Shown piece by piece: positions 19,943-28,098 of a stretch of 64,000 nt of DNA. The stretch is from an uncultured bacterium. GTDB lineage: Bacteria > Gemmatimonadota > Gemmatimonadetes > Longimicrobiales > RSA9. The position numbers were made by a program, and so were the translations under genes. Every line of letters begins with the position of its first letter. Position 1 is the first letter of the stretch. The notes below the pieces were generated by a model, which was given only the letters and a program-made list of their open reading frames with translations, did not search any database and was not told where the DNA came from. Location of the stretch: positions 1 through 64,000 of the forward strand of contig CALBZE010000091.1 of NCBI GenBank assembly GCA_937889645.1. The letters run 5' to 3'.

Positions 19943-21387
19943 CGAGGCCCACCGGCGATCCGATCGTCGCGGGCGGCACCCCGCTCCAGATCCTGGGGCG
20001 CGAACTGCTCGCCGTCACCTACGCGGCTGCCCAGGCGCTCAAGCTCTACCCGCTGGAGAACGCGACCGTCCAGAACACGCTCCGCGAGCTGGACCGCGTC
20101 GTCCATCGGATCCTCGAGGTCGAGGGCGCGATCGAGCTGCGGCTCGTCGGCGACTTCCTGTTCCTCAACGACGCCCGGCTCCGGCTCGACCTGTCCAACT
20201 ACATCACCTTCTCGTTCCTCGCCGGCGCGCTCTCCCGGCACGGCATCGGAGTCGTCAACGTCGAGCCCGCGGTCACCAGGGAGGAGTGGGCCGTGTTCCT
20301 CTCGCTCCTCGTGCTGGACCCGTATCCCGCGGATCCGTTCGAGAGGTTCCAGGCCCGCATCGCAGGAAGCCCCGTCCGCTGCATACACATCGCTCCGGCG
20401 AACGAAGGCGCCGCCCGGCTCCCCGACGACGAGGAGGCGCGCAAGGCAGCTCGGCGCACCTACACGCAATCCGTCAACATCGCCCGCGAGGTCCTGACCG
20501 ACGTCCGGCTCGGCCGTGCCGTCAACCTCCGGCGCGTCAAACGCGCCGTGCAGTCGATCGTCGACCAGGTGCTCAACAACGAGCAGGCCATGCTCGGGAT
20601 GACGACGCTGCGCGACTACGACGAGTACACGTTCACCCACTCGGTCAACGTTTGCATCCTGAGCGTGATCCTGGGGCAGCGGCTGGGGCTCTCGAGGCTC
20701 CAGCTCTACGAGCTGGGCGTGGCCGCGCTCTTCCACGACATCGGCAAGATGCGCATCGACCCGGAGATCATGAACAAGGCGGCGCCCCTCACGGATGAGG
20801 AGTTCGCCCGGGTCATGGAGCATCCGACCGAGGGCCTGCTCACCCTTTTCTCGATTCAGGGCCTCTCGGACATGTCGTATCGGGTCATGCTGGCCGCGTA
20901 CGAGCACCACATGAAGGCCGATCTGTCGGGGTATCCGCGGAACCGCCGGCCGCGCAAACAATCGCTCTTCTCGCGGATCGTCGCCATCGCGGACGGCTTC
21001 GACGCCGGGACGTCGAAGCGCAGCTACCAGCCCCTGCCGCCCACGCCGGACGCCGTGCTGAAGGCCATGCGCGACGACCCCACGCTCGGCTACGACCCGC
21101 TCCTCGTCAAAGCGTTCCTCAACGTGACCGGCATCTACCCGGTCGGAACGCTCGTCATCCTGGACACGTTCGAGCTGGCGGTCGTCGTGGCACCCTCGAC
21201 CGATCCGAAGTGCCTGCACCAACCCAGGGTCCGGATCCTCGCCGATCCCTTCGGGTTGCCGCTCGCGCAGCCGATCATCGCGGACCTGGCCGAGGTCGAC
21301 CCGGCGACGGGGTATCCGCGGCGGACGATCATCAAGACCACCGACCCGGACAAGTATGGCATCCGCGTCGCCGATTATGTCGCCTGA
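19939..21387 (+). CDS. HD-GYP domain phosphohydrolase-like protein
   Basis: HD-GYP domains generally hydrolyse cyclic di-GMP. The 482-residue protein has an N-terminal module (residues 16-120) resembling that of the upstream HEAT protein, then a helical linker. The HD-GYP domain (about 228-370) shows THSVNV, FHDIGKMRID near 266, and MEHPTEG. HHMKADLSGYP follows near 325-333, where the usual HHE is HHM and the spacing to GYP differs slightly. IADGFDA completes the metal-site set. A C-terminal extension of about 90 residues is unassigned. There is no membrane segment. The HD residues look intact, so activity is likely; the substrate is not proved. The stop overlaps the start of trpA. Confidence 0.8.
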   Translation: MTRPTGDPIVAGGTPLQILGRELLAVTYAAAQALKLYPLENATVQNTLRELDRVVHRILEVEGAIELRLVGDFLFLNDARLRLDLSNYITFSFLAGALSRHGIGVVNVEPAVTREEWAVFLSLLVLDPYPADPFERFQARIAGSPVRCIHIAPANEGAARLPDDEEARKAARRTYTQSVNIAREVLTDVRLGRAVNLRRVKRAVQSIVDQVLNNEQAMLGMTTLRDYDEYTFTHSVNVCILSVILGQRLGLSRLQLYELGVAALFHDIGKMRIDPEIMNKAAPLTDEEFARVMEHPTEGLLTLFSIQGLSDMSYRVMLAAYEHHMKADLSGYPRNRRPRKQSLFSRIVAIADGFDAGTSKRSYQPLPPTPDAVLKAMRDDPTLGYDPLLVKAFLNVTGIYPVGTLVILDTFELAVVVAPSTDPKCLHQPRVRILADPFGLPLAQPIIADLAEVDPATGYPRRTIIKTTDPDKYGIRVADYVA

Positions 21388-22186
21388 ACGGAAGAGCGGA
21401 CGGATCGGGGAGCGCTTCGCCCGGTGCGCCGCCCGCGGCGCCGGCGCCCTCGTCACGTACGTCACCGCGGGTTATCCCGCGCCCGCGGACACCCTCGACG
21501 TCCTGCTGCGCGTGGCGGAGGCCGGCGCCGACGTCATCGAGTTCGGGATCCCCTTCAGCGACCCGCTCGCCGACGGCCCGACGATCCAGCGCGCCTCGCA
21601 CCGCGCCATCGCCGCCGGTGCCACGCTGGCCGGCTCCCTCGAGGCGCTGGCGGAGTTCCGCGCGCACGCCGATACGCCCGTCGTCGTCTTCACCTACCTC
21701 AACCCGCTCCTCGCCTACGGCGTCGAGCGGTTCATCCGGGACTCCCACGCCGCAGGCGCGGACGGCGTTCTGCTCACGGACCTGCCGGTCGGCGGCGACG
21801 TCGCGCTCGAGCGCGCCTTCGAGGAGTCCCCGCTCGACCTCGTCCGACTCCTCGCGCCCACGACCCCGCCCGACCGTGCGGCCCGGATCGCGGCCCGGTC
21901 CCGGGGATTCCTCTACTACATCTCGCGCACCGGGGTGACGGGGGCGACGGACACACTCCGCGCCGAGATCGGCCGCGAGATCGACGCGATCCGTCCCCAT
22001 GCCGCGGCCCCGATCGCCGTCGGCTTCGGGATCTCGACCCCGGCACAGGCGGTCGAAGCCGCGCGCGCCGCCGATGGCGTCGTCGTCGGCAGCGCGCTCA
22101 TCGACGCGTTGGATCGCGGGGGAACGTCGGGCCTGGTCGAATTCGTGGGGTCTCTTCGGAAGGCGCTGGACGCCGCGCAACGCTGA
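21377..22186 (+). CDS. trpA: Tryptophan synthase alpha subunit (TrpA)
   Basis: Releases indole from indole-3-glycerol phosphate for TrpB. The 269-residue (beta/alpha)8 protein shows YVTAGYP, the catalytic Glu in VIEFGIPFSDPLADGP, the Asp in DGVLLTDLPV, YYISRTGVTG and VGFGISTPAQA. The ATG at 21377 overlaps the HD-GYP gene by 11 bases. An in-frame ATG at 21356 would lengthen it by seven residues. No strong ribosome site is seen, so translation is probably coupled to the upstream gene. It converges on rqcH. Confidence 0.94.
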   Translation: MSPERKSGRIGERFARCAARGAGALVTYVTAGYPAPADTLDVLLRVAEAGADVIEFGIPFSDPLADGPTIQRASHRAIAAGATLAGSLEALAEFRAHADTPVVVFTYLNPLLAYGVERFIRDSHAAGADGVLLTDLPVGGDVALERAFEESPLDLVRLLAPTTPPDRAARIAARSRGFLYYISRTGVTGATDTLRAEIGREIDAIRPHAAAPIAVGFGISTPAQAVEAARAADGVVVGSALIDALDRGGTSGLVEFVGSLRKALDAAQR

Positions 22187-22267
22187 CCGGCCCGGGGGCC
22201 GGCGGCCGGGCGCGGGGCCGCGTGTACTCGCAGCCACGGATGGTGGCGCGGCCTGGTACGCCGCGCG

Positions 22268-23932
22268 CTACGCCCGCATCCGCTCCTCGACAGCCGGGTC
22301 CGGCTCGACGAAGAGCGTCTTCGCCCGCTCGGGCACGACCAGGCCCGGCGGCGCCTTGCGCGGCTTGCGGACGTACTTCCGCCTCGTCCAGTCCACGGCG
22401 ACCGTGCCGGACGTCCGCGCTTTGCTCTGGAGCGCGGCCAGCACCGCCGCCTCGGCCAGGTCCCGCGCCGGCGGGTTGGAGTTGGCGTCGTTCCACCGAA
22501 GGATCACGTGCGCGCCCGCGACATCGCGCGCGTGCAGCCAGATGTCGTTCGGCGACGAGTGATGGAACGTGAGTTCGTCGTTCGCCTCCCGCCCGCGCCC
22601 GACCCGCACTTCGAGCCCGCCCGAGGTCCGGTAACGCCGGTAGGGGAGCACGACCTCCTTCGCGCCGCCGCGCCCGCCGGGCACGGCGATCGTCGGTCCG
22701 ACCACGGCCGCCACTTCCTCCGCGGTCGCCGACCCGGCTTCGGCGCGCGCGAGCAACTCCGAGAGTCGCTCCCGCTCCACGCGCGTCTCATCGATCACCG
22801 CCGGCAGGCGCTCCGCCGCGCGCTCCCGCTTCCTCGCGGCCTCGTAGAGCCGCTGGGCGTTCTCGTGCGGCGAGAGCGCCGGATCCAGCTCGATCTCCAG
22901 CGTGCCGCCCTCGTAGTCCGACACCTCCACCCTGGCCATCCCCTTGCGGACGAGGTGGAGCTGACTGAGCAGGAGGTCGCCGCGGCGACGCAGCTCCGTC
23001 GCCTCCGACGCCGCGCCCGCGAGCTCCGCCTCGAGCCGTCTGCGCCGCCGGTCGAGCCGCTCGATCCGGTCGCGGAGCCGATCGAGCAGCTCCCGCCCGA
23101 CCGCCGGCGCGGCCGCCGGCGCCTCGGCGCCCGACAGCGCGCCCATGGCCGCCAGCAGGGTGGGGAAGGGCTCCGACTCGACCCCCGGGAGCGGGAGCGG
23201 GTAGGGTTGCGCGCCCCGCTCCGTCCTGAGGAGACACGGCGCCGCATCCGGCAACGACGCGATGGCCAGATACCGCTCGTACGCCGCGTCGAGCGCCTCG
23301 TCGCCGTCCGTCCGCGCGGCGTCGCCCAAGATCGCGGCCGCGTTGATCGGGCTCGAGTAGGCGACGTGGTCGATCAGCGCCCGCGCGCGGTCCTCGGGCG
23401 CGACGCCCTCGAGCGCCTCCCGCCACGCCTCCCGAGACAGCGGCGACGTCGCCCCGCGCCTGGTCGACGCCGGCGGCGCTTCGTACGTCGCGCCCCCGAC
23501 CAGCCGCCGCCCGCCCGCACGCCGCGCCCACAGCGCCCCGAGGATCCTGCCCGACGGGTCCAGCGCGAGGACGTTCCACTGGTTCCCCATGAGCTCGACG
23601 ACGATGCGCGCGGTCCGATCGATCCGCGGGCGCGGCGTCCCCACGTCCACGGCGAGGTGTCGTTCGTCGGGGGCCGTCGTCACTCGCCGGAGCGTCGCCT
23701 GGCGCGGCAGCGGGACCTCTACCGGGAGCGACGGCGCAGGGCCGACGATGACCGTCCCGTCCGTCGGATGCAGACGCCAGACGACGGCCTCGCCGCCCTC
23801 GAACACAAGCGCGGCTTCACGCCGATCGGGGTCGAAGCGGAGGGCCTCCAACCGCGCGCCGCCGAAGCGCGCGTCGAGCTCCCGCGCAAGGTAGTGGACC
23901 AGCACCGAATCGTATCGAATCACGTTTGACAC
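22268..23932 (-). CDS. rqcH: Ribosome quality-control protein RqcH (NFACT family)
   Basis: Binds stalled 50S subunits and peptidyl-tRNA and adds C-terminal alanine tails to arrested chains. The 554-residue protein starts at GTG with SNVIRYDSVLVHYLARELDA. It has the fibronectin-binding-A-like NFACT-N domain (1-250), a long charged coiled coil (about 280-400) and the NFACT-R domain with ELTFHHSSPNDIWLHARDVA and GAHVILR. The C-terminus ends soon after the RKYVRKPRKAPPGLV block. The start codon overlaps the panB promoter, so the two divergent genes may affect each other's transcription. Confidence 0.9.
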   Translation of the reverse strand: MSNVIRYDSVLVHYLARELDARFGGARLEALRFDPDRREAALVFEGGEAVVWRLHPTDGTVIVGPAPSLPVEVPLPRQATLRRVTTAPDERHLAVDVGTPRPRIDRTARIVVELMGNQWNVLALDPSGRILGALWARRAGGRRLVGGATYEAPPASTRRGATSPLSREAWREALEGVAPEDRARALIDHVAYSSPINAAAILGDAARTDGDEALDAAYERYLAIASLPDAAPCLLRTERGAQPYPLPLPGVESEPFPTLLAAMGALSGAEAPAAAPAVGRELLDRLRDRIERLDRRRRRLEAELAGAASEATELRRRGDLLLSQLHLVRKGMARVEVSDYEGGTLEIELDPALSPHENAQRLYEAARKRERAAERLPAVIDETRVERERLSELLARAEAGSATAEEVAAVVGPTIAVPGGRGGAKEVVLPYRRYRTSGGLEVRVGRGREANDELTFHHSSPNDIWLHARDVAGAHVILRWNDANSNPPARDLAEAAVLAALQSKARTSGTVAVDWTRRKYVRKPRKAPPGLVVPERAKTLFVEPDPAVEERMRA

Positions 23933-23954
23933 CCGAGACCCTGGCCGTTAGCTT
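23926..23954 (+). promoter_or_regulatory. Promoter of panB-panC-panD
   Basis: TTGACA (23926-23931), a 17-base spacer and TAGCTT (23949-23954). The -10 box is identical to that of the truA promoter. It overlaps the rqcH start codon on the other strand. Confidence 0.55.
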
Positions 23955-24033
23955 GCAACCTCTGTCTGAAGCGTTCGATGGCGCGCCGCCGAGCGCGTTT
24001 TCCCCGGTTCAGCCGGGCCCACGACGACGACGG

Positions 24034-24861
24034 ATGAGTGTGCATCATCCCGGTCCCGAACGTCGCAGGACCGTTCGGGACCTGCTGGAAATGAAGCGGC
24101 GCGGCGAGAAGATCGTCGCGCTTACCGCTTACGACTACCTCTTTGCACGTCTCGTCGACGAGGGCGGCGTTGACATCGTCCTCGTCGGCGACTCCCTCGG
24201 CAACGTCGTCTGCGGTTACGACTCCACGATCCCCGTCACGCTGGACGCGATGATCCATCACGGCGCCGCGGTGCGCCGGGGCGTGAGCCGCGCGCTCCTC
24301 GTGGTCGACATGCCGTTCCTGACCTACCGTATATCGCCGGAGGAAACGCTGCGCAACGCGGGGCGCATCCTGCGGGAGACGGGGGCGGAGGCGGTCAAGC
24401 TCGAGGGCGGCGACGAAACCGTCGCCCGGCACATCCGGGTCCTCGTCGACGCGGGGATCCCCGTGATGGGCCACCTCGGGCTGACGCCCCAATCCGTCCA
24501 CGCGCTGGGCGGTTTCCGCGTCCAGGGGCGTGACGCGGGAACCGCGGAGCGGCTCAAGGCCGAGGCCACGCGCCTGGAGGAAGCCGGCTGTTTCGCCATC
24601 GTCCTCGAGCTGATGCCGAGCGCGCTCGCCGCCGAGATCAGCCGCGCGGTCGGGATCCCCACTATCGGGATCGGCGCCGGGCCGGACGTGGACGGGCAGG
24701 TCCTGGTCCTCCCCGACATGCTCGGCCTGAACGAGGGGTTCCAGCCTCGCTTCCTGCGCCGCTTCGCCGACCTCGCCGGCGCGGTCCGCGACGGCGTCGC
24801 CGATTACGTCGCGGCGGTGCGCGGCGGCGAGTACCCGGGGCCGGAGCACGGATTCGAGTGA
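24034..24861 (+). CDS. panB: 3-methyl-2-oxobutanoate hydroxymethyltransferase (PanB)
   Basis: First committed step to pantothenate: adds a hydroxymethyl group from methylene-THF to ketoisovalerate. The 275-residue protein has ALTAYDYLFARLVDEGGVDI, LVGDSLGNVVCGYDSTIPVT, EAVKLEGG, MGHLGLTPQSVHALGGF and the catalytic Glu in VLELMP. IGIGAGPDVDGQVLVLPDML follows. The ATG at 24034 is chosen because earlier codons encode Pro/Arg-rich sequence outside the family. No clear ribosome site precedes it. It overlaps panC. Confidence 0.95.
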   Translation: MSVHHPGPERRRTVRDLLEMKRRGEKIVALTAYDYLFARLVDEGGVDIVLVGDSLGNVVCGYDSTIPVTLDAMIHHGAAVRRGVSRALLVVDMPFLTYRISPEETLRNAGRILRETGAEAVKLEGGDETVARHIRVLVDAGIPVMGHLGLTPQSVHALGGFRVQGRDAGTAERLKAEATRLEEAGCFAIVLELMPSALAAEISRAVGIPTIGIGAGPDVDGQVLVLPDMLGLNEGFQPRFLRRFADLAGAVRDGVADYVAAVRGGEYPGPEHGFE

Positions 24862-25694
24862 TGGTCGTCCGCACGAAGGAGGAGGTTCGCCGCATCGTCG
24901 CCGGGATGAAGCCCCGGCGCATCGCGCTCGTCCCGACGATGGGCTATCTCCACGAAGGGCACCTCTCGCTCGTCGACCGGGCCCGCGCACTCGCGGACCG
25001 GGTGGTCATGTCCATTTTCGTCAATCCGCTCCAGTTCGGGCCGCAGGAGGACCTCGCGCGTTACCCTCGCGACCTCGAGCGGGACGTGGAGCTGGCCGCC
25101 GGCCGCGGCGTCGACCTCATCTTCGCCCCGGACGTCGAGGAGATGTACCCGGGTGGCCAGCCGGCCGTCCGCGTCGTCCCCGGCCGGCTCGCGGACACGC
25201 TCTGCGGCGCGTACCGCCCCGGCCACTTCGAGGGCGTGCTCACGGTCGTCGCGAAGCTGTTCGGGATCGTGCGGCCGGACGTGGCCGTCTTCGGGCAGAA
25301 GGATTTCCAGCAGGCCGTCCTGATTCGCCGCATGGTGGCGGATCTGGACATGGGCATCGAGATCGACGTCGCGCCGATCGTCCGGGAACCGGACGGGCTG
25401 GCAATGAGTTCGCGCAACGTCTACCTGCGCCCCGACGAGCGGGATGCCGCGCTCGGCCTCTATCGTGGCCTCACGCGCGCGGCCGAGGCATTCGCCGCCG
25501 GCGAGCGGGACTCGGCCCGACTCTGCCAGATCGTGCGCGACGTGATGGCCGGCGCCGGCGTCCGCGTCCAGTACGTCGAGCTCGTGGATCCCGAGTCCCT
25601 CGACGCCGTACAAAACGCCCGCCCGGGTGACGTCATCGCCGTCGCGGGCTTCGTCGGCGAGACCCGGCTGATCGACAACTTGATCCTGAATTGA
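24861..25694 (+). CDS. panC: Pantothenate synthetase (PanC)
   Basis: Joins pantoate and beta-alanine with ATP. The 277-residue protein has the nucleotide motif HEGHLSLV after LVPTMGYL, the region SIFVNPLQFGPQEDLARYPR, VFGQKDFQQ and the KMSKS-like MSSRNVYL. The ATG overlaps the panB stop (TGATG). A GTG one codon earlier is also possible. panB, panC and panD follow one another closely and cover the whole pantothenate branch except ketopantoate reductase, which is not in the window. Confidence 0.95.
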   Translation: MVVRTKEEVRRIVAGMKPRRIALVPTMGYLHEGHLSLVDRARALADRVVMSIFVNPLQFGPQEDLARYPRDLERDVELAAGRGVDLIFAPDVEEMYPGGQPAVRVVPGRLADTLCGAYRPGHFEGVLTVVAKLFGIVRPDVAVFGQKDFQQAVLIRRMVADLDMGIEIDVAPIVREPDGLAMSSRNVYLRPDERDAALGLYRGLTRAAEAFAAGERDSARLCQIVRDVMAGAGVRVQYVELVDPESLDAVQNARPGDVIAVAGFVGETRLIDNLILN

Positions 25695-25705
25695 GCGGGT
25701 GAATC

Positions 25706-26089
25706 ATGCAGCGTGTGATGTGCAAGTCCAAGATTCACCGGGCGACCGTGACCGGCGCCAACCTCGAGTACGAGGGCTCGATCACGATCGACGCCCTCCT
25801 CATGGAGGCGGCCGACATCCTCGAGTACGAGCAGGTGCAGGTCGTCAACATCAACAATGGCGCCCGTTTCGAGACCTACGCCATGCGTGGCGAGCCCGGC
25901 TCGGGCGCGATCGTGCTGAACGGCGCCGCGGCCCGCCTGGCGCACCCGGGCGACCGGGTCATCATCATCAGCTACGCCCGCTACGAGGATTCCGAGCTCG
26001 AGAAGTTCGAACCGCGTCTGGTCTTCGTGGATGCGATGAATCGCGAGGTCGTCGAACGGGCGCCTGCCGGCGAGGCGCGGGCGCGCTAG
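25706..26089 (+). CDS. panD: Aspartate 1-decarboxylase precursor (PanD)
   Basis: Makes beta-alanine from aspartate. It is a pyruvoyl enzyme that self-cleaves between Gly24 and Ser25 (YEGSITID), leaving the pyruvoyl group on the alpha chain. The 127-residue protein has MCKSKIHRATVT, VNINNGARFETY and GAAARLAHPGDRVIIISYA. All expected residues are present. It lies 11 bases after panC. Confidence 0.95.
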   Translation: MQRVMCKSKIHRATVTGANLEYEGSITIDALLMEAADILEYEQVQVVNINNGARFETYAMRGEPGSGAIVLNGAAARLAHPGDRVIIISYARYEDSELEKFEPRLVFVDAMNREVVERAPAGEARAR

Positions 26090-26102
26090 GCCTGACCGCG
26101 CG

Positions 26103-26930
26103 ATGACCGCCTGGGCCGGACTCGCCCTCGCGTTGCGGCATCCGGACGAGGACGCGATGAATTCGCGGATGCCGACGTACGTCCACCCCCTGGCCGGCCG
26201 GCCCCTCGCCTGGCACGCGCTGCGCGCGCTCGCCAGCCTCGACCCGCTGCCCCGTGACCTCATCCTGCTGGCCGCCGCGCCGCTCAGCGAGGCGGTGATC
26301 CGCGACCTCCCCGCCCGGATCGTCGAAACCACGCCGGAAGAGTGGTGGCTCGCCGCCGATCGTTCGTTGAATCGGTCGATCGAGCGCGTGCTGATCGTCG
26401 ACGCCGCCGCGCCGACGCTCGGCCCCGCACTCCGGGCGCTCGTGGCCTCTCCGGAGGACGCCGCGGTCGTCGGATCTGCCGGTCCGCTGGCCGGCTGGTT
26501 CGGGCGCGATCGCCTCGCCGATCGCGCCGCCGGCGGGCTCGATGGGATCGTCCGCGACGTCGTCAACATCACACCCGCGCCCGAGGAAGACTGCCTCGTC
26601 CGCGATCGCGCGGCGCTGGCTCGGGCCGCAGCCGTCGTCCGCGACCGGCTCGTCCGCGAGCTCATGGCCGCGGGCGCGACGTTTCTCCTCCCGGAAACCG
26701 TCCACGTCGACGTCGACGTCCGCGTCGGACCCGACACGGTGATCTACCCCGGCGTCGTCCTGGAGGGGAACACCACCATCGGCGCCGAGACCGTGATCGG
26801 TCCCGGATGTCGCGTCATCGACAGCTGGATCGGGAGCGGGGTCGAGCTCAAAGGGTGGAACTACGTCGTCGGCACGACCATTCGTAACCGTGCCGTGCTC
26901 GAGCCGTATGTCCGTCGTGGATTCGATTGA
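26103..26930 (+). CDS. Shortened GlmU-like protein, nucleotide loop lost
   Basis: Related to GlmU, the bifunctional UDP-GlcNAc pyrophosphorylase/acetyltransferase, but only 275 residues long against about 450. HPLAGRPLAW (residues 28-37) matches the GlmU N-terminal HPLAGKPM block. The glycine-rich LAAG-GTRM loop that should precede it is replaced by LALRHPDEDAMNSRM. The middle part is shortened. A left-handed beta-helix start (VRVGPDTVIYPGVVLEGNTT, then IGAETVIGPGCRVIDSWIGS) runs from about residue 205 and ends at EPYVRRGFD, before the acetyltransferase active site. Neither GlmU reaction is therefore expected. It lies 13 bases after panD and overlaps yqeK by 23 bases. A regulatory or structural role is possible; the function is unknown. 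Confidence 0.7.
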   Translation: MTAWAGLALALRHPDEDAMNSRMPTYVHPLAGRPLAWHALRALASLDPLPRDLILLAAAPLSEAVIRDLPARIVETTPEEWWLAADRSLNRSIERVLIVDAAAPTLGPALRALVASPEDAAVVGSAGPLAGWFGRDRLADRAAGGLDGIVRDVVNITPAPEEDCLVRDRAALARAAAVVRDRLVRELMAAGATFLLPETVHVDVDVRVGPDTVIYPGVVLEGNTTIGAETVIGPGCRVIDSWIGSGVELKGWNYVVGTTIRNRAVLEPYVRRGFD

Positions 26931-27486
26931 CGCCGCGGCCGACGGCGTGCTCCCGCCGTGGGCCGAGGTCTCGCCGCCGAGGCGCGAGCATATCCGCCGC
27001 GTCGTTGCGCTCGTGGACTCGTGGGCCGTCGGGCTCGGCCTCGACGAAGCCGAACGCCGCCGTTGGCGGGCGGCCGCGTGGCTCCACGATTCGCTCCGCG
27101 ACGCCGCGCCCGCCTCGCTCCGTCCACTCGTGCCCGACTGGGCGCGCGACCTGCCCGGCCCGCTCCTCCACGGGCCCGCCGCGGCCGCCCGGCTCGATGC
27201 CGAGGGCGTGAAGGACCGAGAGGTCCTCGACGCCGTCGCCTATCACACGATCGGGCACCCCTCGCTCGGTCGGCTCGGCCGCGCCGTGTACCTGGCCGAC
27301 TTCCTGGAGCCCGGCCGCACTTTCGAACCGGCCTTGCGCGCGTCGCTGCGCGCCCGCATGCCCGCCGGCTTCGACGTCGTGCTTCGGGAGGTCGTCGCCG
27401 CGCGCATCGAGCACCTCCTGCGGACCGGTCGGCCGATCCGGCCCGAGACCACGGCGTTCTGGAACGCGATCGCCGGAGGCGAATGA
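26908..27486 (+). CDS. yqeK: YqeK-like HD-domain phosphohydrolase
   Basis: YqeK enzymes symmetrically hydrolyse diadenosine tetraphosphate. The 192-residue protein has the ordered HD-domain residues: His in REHIRRV, HD in WLHDSLRD, His in LLHGPAAA, the pair in YHTIGHP, and YLADFLEPGRTF, which matches the family's ADxIEPxR block. Start taken at ATG 26908. Normally yqeK sits next to nadD and rsfS, and here the GlmU-like gene takes the nadD place. It overlaps the next gene by four bases. Confidence 0.8.
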   Translation: MSVVDSIDAAADGVLPPWAEVSPPRREHIRRVVALVDSWAVGLGLDEAERRRWRAAAWLHDSLRDAAPASLRPLVPDWARDLPGPLLHGPAAAARLDAEGVKDREVLDAVAYHTIGHPSLGRLGRAVYLADFLEPGRTFEPALRASLRARMPAGFDVVLREVVAARIEHLLRTGRPIRPETTAFWNAIAGGE

Positions 27487-27992
27487 TGGCGCATAAGGTG
27501 AGGGTCGCGGCCGCCGTCGCGACCGTGATGATCGCCGTGCCGCTCGTGATCGCCGCCGTGGTCGCGGTGTTCCGCGACGACTCCGGCTCGGCGTCGGTCG
27601 CCGAGGCGCCCGCCACGGGCCGCGTCCGGGTCGAGGTCCTCAACGCCGCCGGCCGCGCCGGCCTCGCCCGCGAGGCCACGCGCCGACTCCGGGCCCGAGG
27701 ATTCGACGTCGTCTACTTCGGCAATGCGGCGGAGTTCGGCAGGGATTCGTCCGTCGTTCTGGACCGCGTGGGCGACCTCAGGACGGCGCGCAGCGTCGCA
27801 GGCGCGCTCGGCATCCGCAACGTCGCCAGCGAACCCGATTCGTCGCGCCTCCTCGAGGTCTCCGTGGTCCTGGGGACGGACTGGCCGCCGGTCGAGAAAT
27901 CGGCCAACCAGGGGCTTGGCGCCCGCATCCAGGCGCTGATCCGGCGAGCGCGGGGCGCGTCGGACGAGGCGCCCCGCGAGTCCGGCCGGTGA
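27483..27992 (+). CDS. Membrane-anchored LytR C-terminal-domain protein
   Basis: The 169-residue protein has one transmembrane helix near residues 8-28. A single LytR_C-type domain follows (about 47-140), beginning RVRVEVLNAAGRAGLAREAT and containing RARGFDVVYFG and VSVVLGTDW. Such domains occur behind the LytR-CpsA-Psr catalytic domain or alone next to yqeK and rsfS. Here the catalytic domain is absent. It probably sits in the inner membrane with the domain outside; the ligand is unknown. The start overlaps the yqeK stop (ATGATG, either ATG possible). It converges on rlmN. Confidence 0.75.
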   Translation: MMAHKVRVAAAVATVMIAVPLVIAAVVAVFRDDSGSASVAEAPATGRVRVEVLNAAGRAGLAREATRRLRARGFDVVYFGNAAEFGRDSSVVLDRVGDLRTARSVAGALGIRNVASEPDSSRLLEVSVVLGTDWPPVEKSANQGLGARIQALIRRARGASDEAPRESGR

Positions 27993-28098
27993 GGCTGCAG
28001 GGCCGGCCCGTCCGCTGAGGAGGACCGGGGCATACCGCTCGATGGGGTTGCCCGCGTGTCAGGCCAGTCGGACCCGGCGTCCTGCGGGCCGGCGTCCG

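Noticed and set aside
22186..22267. GC-rich short stems between trpA and rqcH considered as a terminator
   Set aside because: Stems are only six or seven bases with tight loops and there is no T-run on either strand.
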